A stretch of 64,000 bases of DNA from Paracoccus sp. S1E-3 (GCF_013868135.1 NZ_JACEMU010000004.1:1612001-1676000); one strand, 5' to 3'. Numbered from the stretch's first letter, positions 48,301 through 56,775 are shown. Notes: a model not told the origin generated them from the sequence alone. Numbers and translations: made by a program.

Positions 48301-48435
48301 GTTCGGGTCTTCCTCGCGGCCGAGATTGGCGTAGGAAATCGCGCCCGCCAGCATCGACACGATCAGCAGGAACCAGACGAAACTGCGATGCTTCAGCGCC
48401 CAGTCGGACAGGTTGAACCTTGGACCCTGTGTCAT
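45373..48435 (-). CDS. RND-family efflux permease
   Basis: Inner-membrane proton-driven pump of 1020 residues, the AcrB-like part of a tripartite exporter. Twelve hydrophobic segments and two large periplasmic loops are arranged as usual. The proton-relay Asp pair is in GLLVDDAMIAIETM (about 405-418), and the C-terminal repeat has GILALAGILIRNSIILV. It is closer to the metal/multi-substrate VexF-like branch than to AcrB. Its ATG overlaps the first adaptor stop by four bases. Confidence 0.95.
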   Translation of the reverse strand: MTQGPRFNLSDWALKHRSFVWFLLIVSMLAGAISYANLGREEDPNFTIKVMVISAALPGASIDETLNQVTKRIEKKLEELDELDFTRSVTMPGQAVVYIELDQTIRGKRVPDVWKRVREMMSDIRPEFPQEFAGFQFNDNFGDVFGNIYAFTADGFSPRELRDRVDDIRDLVQALPLAGKVELLGEQDEEIYLEFSPSRLAALGLNQEEVIATLANQNAIAPSGVIESGPERILVRVDGQFDDSDAIAAVNLRIGDRFFNLADVATVRRGYEDPPKELFRFEGKPAIGLQIGMKAGGNILEFGAQVDALMDKVAADLPVGIEMAKFADQPHVVDEAVSHFVRALIEAVAIVLLVSFVSLGWRAGLVVTMTIPLVLAITFIFLDYLGITLQRISLGALIIALGLLVDDAMIAIETMISRLELGETLTDAASYAWTSIAFPMLTGTLVTVAGFIPIGLNSSAAGEFTFSLFVVIAISLLVSWVVAVLFAPLLGVTFLPKTMKHHSEKAGWLRSGFHRLLKLSMRFKWITIGITLAAFAVSIGGMRFVEQQFFPTSDRPEVLVDVGLRQNASIAATREVMDKLESQLKDDPDVLFWTSYVGRGAPRFVLAMDLPTPGPHMGQIVVQTPDLAARDRVKAKLRETAETELYGAEIYVSNLEIGPPVGKPVQYRVSGPDIEATRDAARDLAAVISAEPRLTGVALDWNEPARVVRLKVSQDQARRLGISSADIAGALAAMFSGRTVTQLRDDEFLIDVVTRGSADERTTIDTLRNLQLSTPMSTPIPLASLATAVYDTEQPLIKQRDGLPTVTVKAAINSKDQPATLVKALAPRIAEFEKTLPSNIKVEIGGTVESSADSQQPIAAVVPMMLLIMAFLVMAQMQSFRLSAIVFAAAPLGLIGVVAVLVGFGVPMGFVAILGILALAGILIRNSIILVHEVQVLIEKGRTRWDAVYEASDSRARPILLTAAAASLALIPISRQVFWGPMAYAMMGGIIAGTLITLLFVPALYCAVFGVKPPADDGAN

Positions 48436-49535
48436 GGCTCGACCCTTTCACCAACGGCTTGCCCTTCGGTCAGCGAATGGACCCCGCGTATGACCACTTC
48501 TTCGCCCGCCGACAGGCCCCCGCTGACCTCGACCAACCCGTTCAGGCGGACGCCCAGCGTGACCGCCCGCAACGAAACCGTGGCCGCCACGCCCTCGCGG
48601 TCGACGATCCAGACCGCAGGGGCGTCCTTGGTGCCGGCGATGGCGACCTCGGGCAGGATCAGGAAATTGCTGCGTGGGCCGCCATGCTGGGCACGGATCA
48701 GCGCGCCCAGCCGGAAATCGGTTGGATTGTCCATCGCCAGATGCAGGCGGCGGGTGCGGGTGGCGGCATCGGCCAGCGGCTCGATCCGGCTGACGCGGCC
48801 GGGGGTGCGGGTGGCCTCGTCTGACTCCAGCCAGATATCGACCAGCGTGCCGACCGGCATGGTCGAGACCACCGCCTCGGGCAGGTCGATCACCGCCTCG
48901 CGCGTGTTGACATCGGACAGGGTCAGCACCGGCGTGCCCGAGCCGACTACCGCGCCCGGATTCTCCATCACCGCCGAAACCACCCCATCAAAGGGTGCCA
49001 CCAGCCGGGCAAAGCCTTCGGCATCGGCGGCGCGGGCCAGTTCCGATTGCGCCTGCGCCAGCCCCGCTTCGGCCGATTTCAGGCCCCGCTCGGCCTGTTC
49101 CAACTGGGCGCGGGTGGCGACGTTGCGCGCCGCCAGATCGCGGGTCCGCTCGGCCGTGGCGCGCGCGGTTTCCAGCGTCACCTCGGCCGCGTCCACGGCC
49201 GAGCGCGCGGCGCGGACATTAGCCTGCAGATCATCGGGGGTCTGTTCCGCCAGCAGCGCGCCCTCCAGCACGTGATCGCCCACATCGACCGGGCGCGCCG
49301 ACAACCGGCCAAGAGTCTGGAAACCCAGCTGCACCTCGGTCCCGGCGACGACGACACCGGGGAAGCTGCGCAGCACTGACGGCATGTCGGCCAACACCAC
49401 CGAGACCACGGGCCGCGGCGGCATTTCGGGCGCAGTCTCGGACCTGCGCTGCCAGGGCAGTTCGAAAGCCGTAGCCGGCGCGGACAGAAGCAGCGTCAGG
49501 AGCGGAAAGATCAGCGCGGTCCGGGATCTGGTCAT
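48432..49535 (-). CDS. RND periplasmic adaptor subunit, second of two
   Basis: Membrane-fusion protein of 367 residues with a signal peptide (MTRSRTALIFPLLTLLLSAP, cut near 23). It has the beta-barrel, lipoyl and alpha-hairpin parts of RND adaptors: the long coiled coil lies about residues 100-150 (RAARSAVDAAEVTLETARA and QLEQAERGLKSAEAGL), the lipoyl half-motif is LVAPFDGVVSAVMENPGAVV. It follows another adaptor with a 4-base overlap and is followed by the pump with another. No lipobox. Confidence 0.92.
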   Translation of the reverse strand: MTRSRTALIFPLLTLLLSAPATAFELPWQRRSETAPEMPPRPVVSVVLADMPSVLRSFPGVVVAGTEVQLGFQTLGRLSARPVDVGDHVLEGALLAEQTPDDLQANVRAARSAVDAAEVTLETARATAERTRDLAARNVATRAQLEQAERGLKSAEAGLAQAQSELARAADAEGFARLVAPFDGVVSAVMENPGAVVGSGTPVLTLSDVNTREAVIDLPEAVVSTMPVGTLVDIWLESDEATRTPGRVSRIEPLADAATRTRRLHLAMDNPTDFRLGALIRAQHGGPRSNFLILPEVAIAGTKDAPAVWIVDREGVAATVSLRAVTLGVRLNGLVEVSGGLSAGEEVVIRGVHSLTEGQAVGERVEP

Positions 49536-50617
49536 GGATTTCCCGCCACCACTTCCCGGCCCGGAAACAGCTTCTGGGCCCCTTCGCCGACAACGATCTC
49601 GCCCGGTGCGACACCGCCCGACAGCAGCACAACCCCGTCGTCGAACCGCAGGATATCGACCGCGCGCAAGGCCACCCGGTTGGCCTCGTCGACCACCCAG
49701 ACCCCCGGCGCCCCCCCACCCGAGGTCAGCGCCGTCCACGGGATCTCGACCGCTTCGCCGGTTGCCAGCACCATCTTGCCACGCACCAGCGCGCCCAGCA
49801 GATCAACATCCGCCGGCGCGTCATCCACCAGCGCCCGCACCCGGACCGAGCCGGTCGAGGGATCGACCAGCGGCGAGATCTCGGTCACCGTTCCGGTCAT
49901 CGGCGGCGCATCCACATCCAGCGCCGACAGCGCCACGGAAATGCCCATCACCTCGTTCAGGATCGGCAGGTCCGGGGTCATGAACACCGCCTCGATCCCG
50001 TTATGCGCCGCCAGCGACAGCACCGCCTGCGCCGCGCCGACGACCTGCCCCGGCTCGCCCGAGCGGGCAGTCACCACGCCGTCGAACGGCGCCCGCAACT
50101 CGGTATCCTCGACCGAGCGGCGCGCCTGGTCGAGCGCGCTGCGCGCCTGCTGGGTCTGGGTCTCGGCCTCGCTGAGGGCCTGGCGCGCGCTGTCACGCGC
50201 GGCGCGGGTGCCGACGCCGCGATCCAGCATCGCCTGCGCCCGCTCGGCCGCCTGACGGGCCTGCTGCGCCGCCGCCTCGGCTGCCGCCAATGTCGCCGTG
50301 GCGACATTCAGCGATTGCTGCAATTGCAACGGATCGATTCGGCCCAGCACCTGCCCGGCGGTGAACTGGTCACCCTCGCTGACCAGCATCTCGCTGATGC
50401 GGCCGCTCTGGCGGAAGCCCAGATCGACACTATCCACGGCTTCCAGCGTTCCCGTCAGCTCGATCTGCATGCTGGTTTCGCGCGTGACCACGGGCAGAAA
50501 TTCGACCCGCAGCGGCACGTCGGCTGCGGCCGGGTTCGTCCCGGCCAGGACCCCGATGACCGCTAGGGCACCGCTGATCGCACCCGCCCCCCGGCGGGCG
50601 GCGACACCATGGACCAC
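49532..50617 (-). CDS. RND periplasmic adaptor subunit, first of two
   Basis: 361 residues beginning at a GTG at 50617 with AAGGAGG five bases upstream; the signal sequence reads VHGVAARRGAGAISGALAV and is cut after AAA (about residue 34). The alpha-hairpin is long (ATLAAAEAAAQQARQAAERA to LDQARRSVEDTE) and the lipoyl half-motif is LRAPFDGVVTARSGEPGQVV. It is the first gene of the efflux operon; the second adaptor overlaps it by four bases. Divergent from arfB. Two adaptors in a row suggest a heteromeric adaptor ring, as in MdtA/TriAB-like systems. Confidence 0.92.
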   Translation of the reverse strand: MVHGVAARRGAGAISGALAVIGVLAGTNPAAADVPLRVEFLPVVTRETSMQIELTGTLEAVDSVDLGFRQSGRISEMLVSEGDQFTAGQVLGRIDPLQLQQSLNVATATLAAAEAAAQQARQAAERAQAMLDRGVGTRAARDSARQALSEAETQTQQARSALDQARRSVEDTELRAPFDGVVTARSGEPGQVVGAAQAVLSLAAHNGIEAVFMTPDLPILNEVMGISVALSALDVDAPPMTGTVTEISPLVDPSTGSVRVRALVDDAPADVDLLGALVRGKMVLATGEAVEIPWTALTSGGGAPGVWVVDEANRVALRAVDILRFDDGVVLLSGGVAPGEIVVGEGAQKLFPGREVVAGNP

Positions 50618-50860
50618 ATCGACCTCCTTATGTCTGGGCGACGATTGCCCGAAGCGATCCCGTTTGAAAACCCCCTGCGCCAGTCCGTGCCGTGGCGTCA
50701 AGCGCTTGGAAGCGGTGGATTTTCGCCGGAAGGTTAACGTATCTGGCGGGAATTGGCGATGCGCGGGGACCGACATTGCCGGTCACGCCTGCGCGATGCT
50801 CTCTTTTCTCGCGCGGGACGGCTGCTTATGATTGCGGCATAACGAGTATCCGGCCCCCAG

Positions 50861-51283
50861 ATGTTGCGCATTAACGATCAGATTTCCGTCGAGGAATGGG
50901 AGCTTGTGGAAAGCTTCACCCGCGCCCAGGGGCCGGGCGGGCAGCATGTGAACAAGGTCGAAACCGCGGTCGAGTTGCGCTTCGAGGCCGAGCGCTCGCC
51001 AAACCTGCCCGATCCGGTGAAGCGCCGCCTTCAGCGGCTGGCGGGACGCCGCTGGACCCAGGACGGCGCGGTGGTGATCCTGGCGCAGGAAACCCGCAGC
51101 CAGGCACGCAACCGCGAGTTGGCCCGCGAAAAGCTGGCCGAGCTGATCCTGAAGGCCACCGTCGCGCCCAAGCGCCGCATCGCCACCCGCCCGACGCTGG
51201 GCAGCCAACGCCGCCGCCTGAAAGCCAAGTCCGAACGCGGCACCGTCAAGGCCCTGCGCGGCCGGGTCGACACCGATGAATGA
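50861..51283 (+). CDS. arfB: Ribosome-rescue hydrolase ArfB
   Basis: Rescues ribosomes stalled at the end of broken mRNA by cleaving peptidyl-tRNA without a stop codon. The protein has 140 residues. The catalytic GGQ is at 26-28 in GPGGQHVNKVETAVELR; the basic C-terminal tail (about 103-140, LGSQRRRLKAKSERG) threads the empty mRNA channel. No codon-recognition domains are present, which separates it from true release factors. It overlaps the Nudix gene by eight bases. Confidence 0.96.
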   Translation: MLRINDQISVEEWELVESFTRAQGPGGQHVNKVETAVELRFEAERSPNLPDPVKRRLQRLAGRRWTQDGAVVILAQETRSQARNRELAREKLAELILKATVAPKRRIATRPTLGSQRRRLKAKSERGTVKALRGRVDTDE

Positions 51284-51719
51284 GCTGCGCAACCTGCTGG
51301 GCCGGATGCTCGGCCGCCGCCCCCCTGCGCTGCAGGTCGGCGCGCTGTGCCTGCAACCCAAGACGGGCCGGGTCCTGCTGATCACCAGCCGGGGCACCGG
51401 GCGCTGGATCATCCCGAAAGGCTGGCCGATGGACGGCCGCAGCGTCGGCGGTGCGGCGCTGCGCGAAGCCTGGGAAGAAGCCGGCGTGCGCGGCAAGGTC
51501 GAGGAAACCGCCTTCGGCCGCTACAGCTATGACAAGCGGCTGACCGGGGGCCTCAGCGCGCCGGTCGAAGTGCAGGTCCATCTGGTCCGGGTCGAGCGGC
51601 TGGACAAGACCTTCCCCGAGCGCAAGGAGCGTCAGCGCCGCTGGTTCACCCCGGACGAGGCCGCCGAGCTGGTGGACGAAGCCGGGCTGGCCCGCCTGCT
51701 GCGCCGGCTGCCCGGCTAG
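51276..51719 (+). CDS. Nudix hydrolase
   Basis: 147 residues, pyrophosphohydrolase fold. The Nudix box spans residues 49-71 and ends REAWEEAGV, but the first glutamate of the pattern is Arg55 (GWPMDGRSVGG), as often in the diphosphoinositol-polyphosphate/Ap4A-like subgroup of alphaproteobacteria. LQPKTGRVLLITSRGTGRWIIPKG is typical of that subgroup. Substrate unknown, a nucleoside diphosphate derivative is likely. Coupled to arfB. Confidence 0.93.
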   Translation: MNELRNLLGRMLGRRPPALQVGALCLQPKTGRVLLITSRGTGRWIIPKGWPMDGRSVGGAALREAWEEAGVRGKVEETAFGRYSYDKRLTGGLSAPVEVQVHLVRVERLDKTFPERKERQRRWFTPDEAAELVDEAGLARLLRRLPG

Positions 51720-51790
51720 GCATGCCGATGTCGTCGCCATGCCGCGCAAGGCCGCTTGTCGTAACGTCGCCATGGCTTATGTTCTAGGCA

Positions 51791-53212
51791 ATGCTGAACG
51801 GGCGCGACTTTCGAATTCTCGACAAGGATCTGGACCGGCTCGGCCATGCCGAGGGCGCCGGCCGCGTGGCCGCGCGCCCCTTGCGCCGGCTGGGACTGGT
51901 CCTGGGCATCAGCCTGCTGGCGCTGCTGGTCGCCGCTTTGGCGGGCGTGGCCTTGCCCGCGCAGGCGCCGCTGATCGCGGGCTTCTCGGTCGCGCTTTAC
52001 ATGGGGCTGAACATCGGCGCCAACGATGTCGCGAACTCGGTCGGGGCGGCGGTCGGGGCGCGGGCGATCCCGCTGGGGCTGGGGCTGACGCTGGTGGCCG
52101 CGGCCCAATTGGCCGGCGCGCTGCTGGCTGGCGACACGGTGACCGAAACCATCGCGAGCGATATTCTGACGCTCAGTCCGTTGGGGCCTGATGCCGCGCC
52201 GGGGCGGATCATGGCGGCCGCGCTGGTGGGTGCGGCGCTGTGGATCACGCTGGCGAACTGGGCGCGCGCGCCGGTGTCGACGACCCACAGCGTCATCGGC
52301 GCCGTGGCCGGTGCCGGCATGGCGGGGCTGGGGATGGCGGCGATCAACTGGCCGGTGGTGGCGGGGATCGCGCTTGGCTGGATGGTGGCGCCCATCGCGT
52401 CGGCCCTGCTGGCCGCAGCGGTGCTGGGGCTGCTGCGCTGGCGCGTGCATTTCGCGCCCGACCGCGTGGCGGCGGCGCGGATCTGGCTGCCGGCGCTGAT
52501 CGGCGTCACTGCCACCATCTTCGCGGCCTATCTGCTGACCCTGCCCGGCCGCCCTCCGCTGGAAGGCGGCGCCATCGCCGCCTGCGCGGCGCTCGGGCTG
52601 GTGGTCTTTGCCTTCGCGCGCCGCCATCTGGATCGCCAGATCGCGGCGCAGCCTTCACAGGACCTGTCGCTGAAAAACCTGCTGGCCGGCCCGCTGATCG
52701 TGACGGTCATACTGTCGGGCTTCGCCCATGGCGCCAATGACGTGGCCAATGTCGCCGGTCCGCTGTCGGTGATGATGAACAGTGCCGATCCCGGCGAGCT
52801 GCCCTTGTGGGTGATCGGGCTGGCGGGCCTCAGCGTGGCGCTGGGATCGCTGATCTTCGGGCGCAGGCTGGTGCGCATGGTCGGCAGCTCGATCACCCGG
52901 CTGAACACCGTGCGCGCCTTCTGCGCGGCGCTGGCGGCGGCGGCGACGGTTCTGGCCTGCTCGGCCGCAGGGCTGCCGGTCTCAACCACGCATTGCGCGG
53001 TGGGGGGCATCTTCGGCGTCGGCTTCTATCGCGAATGGGAGGATCGCTTCCGCCGCAAGACCCCGGCATCCCTGCCCGCCGAGGAACAGCACCGCCGCCG
53101 TCTGGTCAGACGCAGCCATGTCTGGACCACGCTGGCGGCCTGGGCGGTCACCGTTCCCTGCGCGGGCGCCGTTGCGGCGGTGACATACCTGCTGCTGACG
53201 TTGGCGGCCTGA
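51791..53212 (+). CDS. Inorganic phosphate transporter, Pit family
   Basis: Inner-membrane carrier of 473 residues moving phosphate with protons or metal. The two PHO4 repeats carry the signature GANDVANSVGAAVG (about 75-88) and GANDVANVAGPLSV (about 315-328). About ten membrane segments; a cytosolic charged loop and a C-terminal DxxRRK-like tail EDRFRRKTP then a last segment. No PhoU homologue is next to it. Stands alone after the Nudix gene, with a 71-base gap. Confidence 0.95.
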   Translation: MLNGRDFRILDKDLDRLGHAEGAGRVAARPLRRLGLVLGISLLALLVAALAGVALPAQAPLIAGFSVALYMGLNIGANDVANSVGAAVGARAIPLGLGLTLVAAAQLAGALLAGDTVTETIASDILTLSPLGPDAAPGRIMAAALVGAALWITLANWARAPVSTTHSVIGAVAGAGMAGLGMAAINWPVVAGIALGWMVAPIASALLAAAVLGLLRWRVHFAPDRVAAARIWLPALIGVTATIFAAYLLTLPGRPPLEGGAIAACAALGLVVFAFARRHLDRQIAAQPSQDLSLKNLLAGPLIVTVILSGFAHGANDVANVAGPLSVMMNSADPGELPLWVIGLAGLSVALGSLIFGRRLVRMVGSSITRLNTVRAFCAALAAAATVLACSAAGLPVSTTHCAVGGIFGVGFYREWEDRFRRKTPASLPAEEQHRRRLVRRSHVWTTLAAWAVTVPCAGAVAAVTYLLLTLAA

Positions 53213-53294
53213 ATCGGAATCTTTCTGGCGACGTTAACCGTCCCGTGATATTCATCAGCTATATCAACGCGGATAACAGCGTGACGAGGCAGTG

Positions 53295-53837
53295 ATGATT
53301 CGAGCAATCCGGGCCGGACTGGCCCTGACTCTTCTGGCAATCCTGGCCGCCTGCGGCGGCGGCGACAGTGCACCGGGCGCCCCGCGCGCCCCGCGCTTTC
53401 TGGCCTATGACGGGCCGCCGGTCACGCAGGTCGTGATCAACAAGTCCGACCGGATGATGTATCTGCTTTCGGGCAAGACGGTGCTGAAATCCTACAAGGT
53501 CGGGCTGGGCAACCAGCCGGTCGGCGCCAAGCAGTTCGAAGGCGACGGCAAGACGCCGGAAGGCATCTATTTCATCGACCGTTTCAACCCGCGCAGCACC
53601 TATCACCTGTCCGTCGGCGTCAGCTATCCCAACACCCAGGACACCGCCCGCGCGCTCGCCGCAGGTCTGCGGCCCGGTGGCGACATCTTCATCCACGGCC
53701 GCGGCCGTGAAGGCGCGGCGGCGGCAAGGGCGAAGAAGGTCGACTGGACCGCCGGCTGCATCGCCGTCGAAGACAGCGAGATCGAGGAGATCTTCGCCAT
53801 GGTGCAGGGCGGCGTCCCGGTCGTCATCAACCCCTGA
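53295..53837 (+). CDS. L,D-transpeptidase-type (YkuD) lipoprotein
   Basis: 180 residues with a lipobox LAAC (Cys20), so a lipoprotein facing the periplasm. The YkuD domain (about 45-178) has His134 in FIHGRGREG and the catalytic Cys155 in WTAGCIAVEDSEIEEIF. Such enzymes make 3-3 cross-links in peptidoglycan or attach outer-membrane proteins to it. The ATG at 53295 is preferred over a GTG one codon before it. A long hairpin follows 80 bases downstream. Confidence 0.93.
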   Translation: MIRAIRAGLALTLLAILAACGGGDSAPGAPRAPRFLAYDGPPVTQVVINKSDRMMYLLSGKTVLKSYKVGLGNQPVGAKQFEGDGKTPEGIYFIDRFNPRSTYHLSVGVSYPNTQDTARALAAGLRPGGDIFIHGRGREGAAAARAKKVDWTAGCIAVEDSEIEEIFAMVQGGVPVVINP

Positions 53838-53918
53838 CCGATCCCCATCGGGCAGTCGCCCTTCCGGCCGGTTTCGCGGCCGGACGTGACACATTTCCGC
53901 TTTGAGCGGACATGAACA

Positions 53919-53952
53919 AGACGCCTGCCGGGGCCTTCCTCGGCAGGCGTCT
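53919..53952. terminator. Perfect 12-bp hairpin between convergent genes
   Basis: AGACGCCTGCCG pairs with CGGCAGGCGTCT across a 10-base loop. It lies between the L,D-transpeptidase gene (plus) and the EamA exporter gene (minus) and could stop both messages; U-runs are short. Two more small hairpins follow at about 54013-54050 (GGCGC/GCGCC and TCGCGCA/TGCGCGA). The whole gap 53838-54121 holds no gene. Confidence 0.65.
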
Positions 53953-54121
53953 GTTGCGTTGCGCGCCGGTCCGCCGCCGCAGGAACAGGCCGGAACCACG
54001 GTCTTGAATATGCTGGCGCTTCGCGCCAATCGCGCAGGGTTGCGCGATCAGCAGACCGGGGCGCCGGGCCAAAAGTGAGGAAGGTGGTCCGGCCCATGAC
54101 GCGGACCGCTTCGCCCAAAAC

Positions 54122-54976
54122 CTAGGCGAATCGCTTGGCCCCGGCGACACAGGCGACCACCAGCACGGTCACGAAAATCATCGCCCACTGGACCGGCTCG
54201 CCCAGCAGCAGCCCCGCCAGGAGCAGCCCGAAGAAGGGTTGCAGCAGTTGCAGTTGTCCGACGCCGGCTATGCCGCCACGGGCCAGACCGCGATACCAGA
54301 AGACGAAGCCGACCAGCATGCTGAAGATCGAGACATAGGCGAGGCACAGCCAGGCCGGCAGCGTCACGGCCGCAAAGTCCGCGGGTCGGACCAGCACCGC
54401 CAGGATCAGCATGGGCGGCAGGGACAGCAGCAGCGCCCAGCAGATCACCTGCCAGCCCCCGAGCCGCCGCGACAGCACGGCGCCCTCGGCATAGCCCAGC
54501 CCGCACAGAACGATTGCCGCCAGCATCAGGAGATCGCCTTTCAGGCTGCCTCCGCCCTGCAACAGGGCGAAGATCACCACCGTCAGGCTGCCCGCACCGG
54601 AGAACAGCCAGAAGGCCGGTCGAGGTCGCTCGCCCCCCCGCAGGACGCCAAAAACCGCCGTGGCCAAGGGAAGAAGGCCGACGAAGACAATGGAATGCGC
54701 GGCGGTGATATGTTGCAGCGCCAGCGCGGTCAGCAGCGGAAAGCCCACAACCACGCCGAGCGATACCAGGGCGAGCGCCCCCAGATCCGTGCGGGAGGGC
54801 CGCGGCTGACGTAATCCGGTCAGCAACGCCGCCCCCAGGAACGCCGCCAACACCGCGCGGGCGGATGTCAGAAAGACCGGACTGAATTCGGCGACGGCCA
54901 CCCGCGTGGCCGGCAACGAACCGCTGAAAATCATCACCCCAAGAAACCCGCTGCCCCAGCCATCGCCCCATCGCAT
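54122..54976 (-). CDS. EamA/DMT-family exporter
   Basis: 284 residues with about ten hydrophobic segments in two EamA repeats, a drug/metabolite transporter of the inner membrane. FLTSARAVLAAFLGAALLTGL and LVGFVFWYRGLARGG are family blocks. The ATG at 54976 has GGGGAG seven bases upstream; a GTG at 54994 is the alternative. It is divergent from the MocR-type regulator 116 bases away, so it is the likely target of that regulator. Substrate unknown, an amine or amino acid by analogy. Confidence 0.9.
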   Translation of the reverse strand: MRWGDGWGSGFLGVMIFSGSLPATRVAVAEFSPVFLTSARAVLAAFLGAALLTGLRQPRPSRTDLGALALVSLGVVVGFPLLTALALQHITAAHSIVFVGLLPLATAVFGVLRGGERPRPAFWLFSGAGSLTVVIFALLQGGGSLKGDLLMLAAIVLCGLGYAEGAVLSRRLGGWQVICWALLLSLPPMLILAVLVRPADFAAVTLPAWLCLAYVSIFSMLVGFVFWYRGLARGGIAGVGQLQLLQPFFGLLLAGLLLGEPVQWAMIFVTVLVVACVAGAKRFA

Positions 54977-55092
54977 CGTCGGTCTCCCCGTCACCCTACC
55001 GCTGATTTACGCGAAACGGGCTGGTGCAGACAGCAACAGAGCAATACAATTTGACCGAACCGTATTGGTAATAACACCCATACAATCAGGTC
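54977..55092. promoter_or_regulatory. Divergent operator with repeated ATACAAT sites
   Basis: Between the exporter and the MocR gene the heptamer ATACAAT occurs at 55044-55050 and 55080-55086, 36 bases apart in the same direction, and GTATTG at 55062-55067 is the inverse of CAATAC (55042-55047) between them. MocR-type regulators such as GabR bind direct repeats a similar distance apart. This makes the segment a likely operator; the sites are my reading and untested. Confidence 0.5.
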
Positions 55093-56517
55093 ATGACATC
55101 CCAGGCACCGCGCACGATCCAAGTCATGGAAACGATCCGCAGCCGCATCTCGACGCGCGCGTTGCTGCCGGGCGAGCGGCTTCCCTCGATCCGCCGCCTT
55201 GCCGCCAGCATGGGCCTGTCCCCGTCAACCGTGGTCGAGGCTTACGAACGGCTTGCAGCCGAGGGCCTCATCCGGTCGCGGCCGGGTGCGGGCTTCTATG
55301 TGGCGGGCGCCGGGCCATCGCTGGAGATGCGCGATCCCGCCTCGGCGCGCGATCGGGCGGTGGACCCGTTCTGGGTGTCGCGGCAGACGCTTGATGCGCC
55401 GGATACGGCGCTGCGACCGGGCTGCGGCTGGCTGCCCCCCGACTGGATGCCCGAGGCGGCGCTGCGCCGGGCGCTGCGTCAGGTCGCGCGCGGCGATGCG
55501 GGGGTGCTGACCGATTACGGCAGCAGTCAGGGCCTGACGGATCTGCGCCGACTGCTGGCCCGGCAGTTTGCCGATGAAGGCCTGGCGGTCGGACCGGATG
55601 ACATTCTGCTGACCGGCTCGACCTCGCAGGCGCATGATCTGATCTGCCGCTACCTGCTGCGGCCGGGCGACACCGTCCTGCTGGATGACCCCTGCTATTT
55701 CAATTTCCAGGCGCTGCTGCGGGTCTACAAACTGCGGATCATCAGTGTGCCCATGACGCCCTTCGGCCCCGATCTCGCCGCCTTTGCCGAGGCGCTGCGC
55801 GATCACGCCCCACGGCTCTACATCACCAATTCCGCGCTGCACAATCCGACCGGCGCGACCATGTCGGCGCAGATCGCGCATCGCCTGCTGACTTTGGCGA
55901 CCAGCCATGACCTCACCATCGTCGAGGACGAGACATTCGCGGCGCTGGAACCCGATCCGTCGCCGCGCCTCGCCGCGCTGGATGGGCTGGAGCGGGTGAT
56001 CCGCGTCGGCGGTTTTTCGAAGACGCTGTCGGCTTCCATCCGCTGCGGCTATATCGCCGGGCCGACAGCGCTGATCGACACGTTGACCGATCTGCAGGTC
56101 GCGACCAGCTTCGGCGGTCCCGGACCGCTGGCTGCCGAGGTCGTCCATGCCGCGCTGAGTGACGGCAGTTACCGCAAGCATGTCGCTGCGCTACGTCAGC
56201 GGCTGTCCCGCAAGCAGCGCGAGGTGGCTCGCAAGCTTGCGGCCATGGGGATCGAGCCCTGGCTGATGCCGAGGGGGGGCTTCTACCTGTGGTGCCGGTT
56301 GCCCGAGGGACGCGATGCCGGGCAGATTGCGCGCCGCACGCTGCATGACAACCTTGTCCTGGCACCCGGAAACGTCTTCAGCCCGGCGCAGACCGCCGCC
56401 GGGCTCATGCGCTTCAACATTGCCCAGATGCCCGACCGCGCCTTTGACATCCTTGCCCAGATACTCTCCGAATCCGTCGCTGAACCCGGCGCGCAGCCAT
56501 CCGCGAGCAGCCCATGA
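55093..56517 (+). CDS. MocR-type regulator (GntR HTH fused to aminotransferase)
   Basis: 474 residues. A winged helix-turn-helix of the GntR family (about 5-75, with LPGERLPSIRRLAASMGLSPSTVVEAYERL) is followed by a fold-type I aminotransferase domain (about 105-460). The PLP lysine is Lys310 in VGGFSKTLSASIRCGYIAG. Members sense PLP adducts of amino acids or amines and usually control the gene next door. The HTH Arg/Lys-rich part fits DNA binding. Divergent from the EamA exporter with ATACAAT repeats between. Confidence 0.94.
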   Translation: MTSQAPRTIQVMETIRSRISTRALLPGERLPSIRRLAASMGLSPSTVVEAYERLAAEGLIRSRPGAGFYVAGAGPSLEMRDPASARDRAVDPFWVSRQTLDAPDTALRPGCGWLPPDWMPEAALRRALRQVARGDAGVLTDYGSSQGLTDLRRLLARQFADEGLAVGPDDILLTGSTSQAHDLICRYLLRPGDTVLLDDPCYFNFQALLRVYKLRIISVPMTPFGPDLAAFAEALRDHAPRLYITNSALHNPTGATMSAQIAHRLLTLATSHDLTIVEDETFAALEPDPSPRLAALDGLERVIRVGGFSKTLSASIRCGYIAGPTALIDTLTDLQVATSFGGPGPLAAEVVHAALSDGSYRKHVAALRQRLSRKQREVARKLAAMGIEPWLMPRGGFYLWCRLPEGRDAGQIARRTLHDNLVLAPGNVFSPAQTAAGLMRFNIAQMPDRAFDILAQILSESVAEPGAQPSASSP

Positions 56518-56718
56518 GCACGCCCGGTCAGCGGCCCCAGGCAGCGCCACCGGGCATCTGATCCTGACGGCGCTGCGTCGCAGAAACCCTCGGCGCGTCG
56601 CGGAGGTGATGACGCGATCGGTTTCGGATTGCCGTTCCGCGCCACGCTGATCCCCCCAGCAACGATCTGGTGAACCTGCGCGCCCAGCGGCGGTGGCCTG
56701 ACAGGCTGCGCAAAGCGA

Positions 56719-56751
56719 ATGCCCCACGCAGCCATCAGCTGCACGGGGCAT
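56719..56751 (-). terminator. Hairpin after dnaJ
   Basis: On the minus strand ATGCCCCGTGCAGC can pair with GCTGCGTGGGGCAT (12 of 14 positions) across a 5-base loop, 25 bases after the dnaJ stop, and is followed by TCGCTTTG. Likely transcription end for dnaJ. The 258-base gap 56518-56775 holds no gene. Confidence 0.55.
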
Positions 56752-56775
56752 GAAAGGCAGGACGGGAAGGGCGCC

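Noticed and set aside
43459..49275. A 1938-codon open frame on the plus strand
   Set aside because: It lies opposite maeB and the RND pump and adaptor genes, which have clear families, starts and overlaps. Long antisense frames are expected at this GC content, and its His/Arg/Gln-rich translation matches no fold.
54001..54121. A short gene between the L,D-transpeptidase and EamA genes
   Set aside because: The stretch is made of small inverted repeats, and no frame has a start with a ribosome-binding site.
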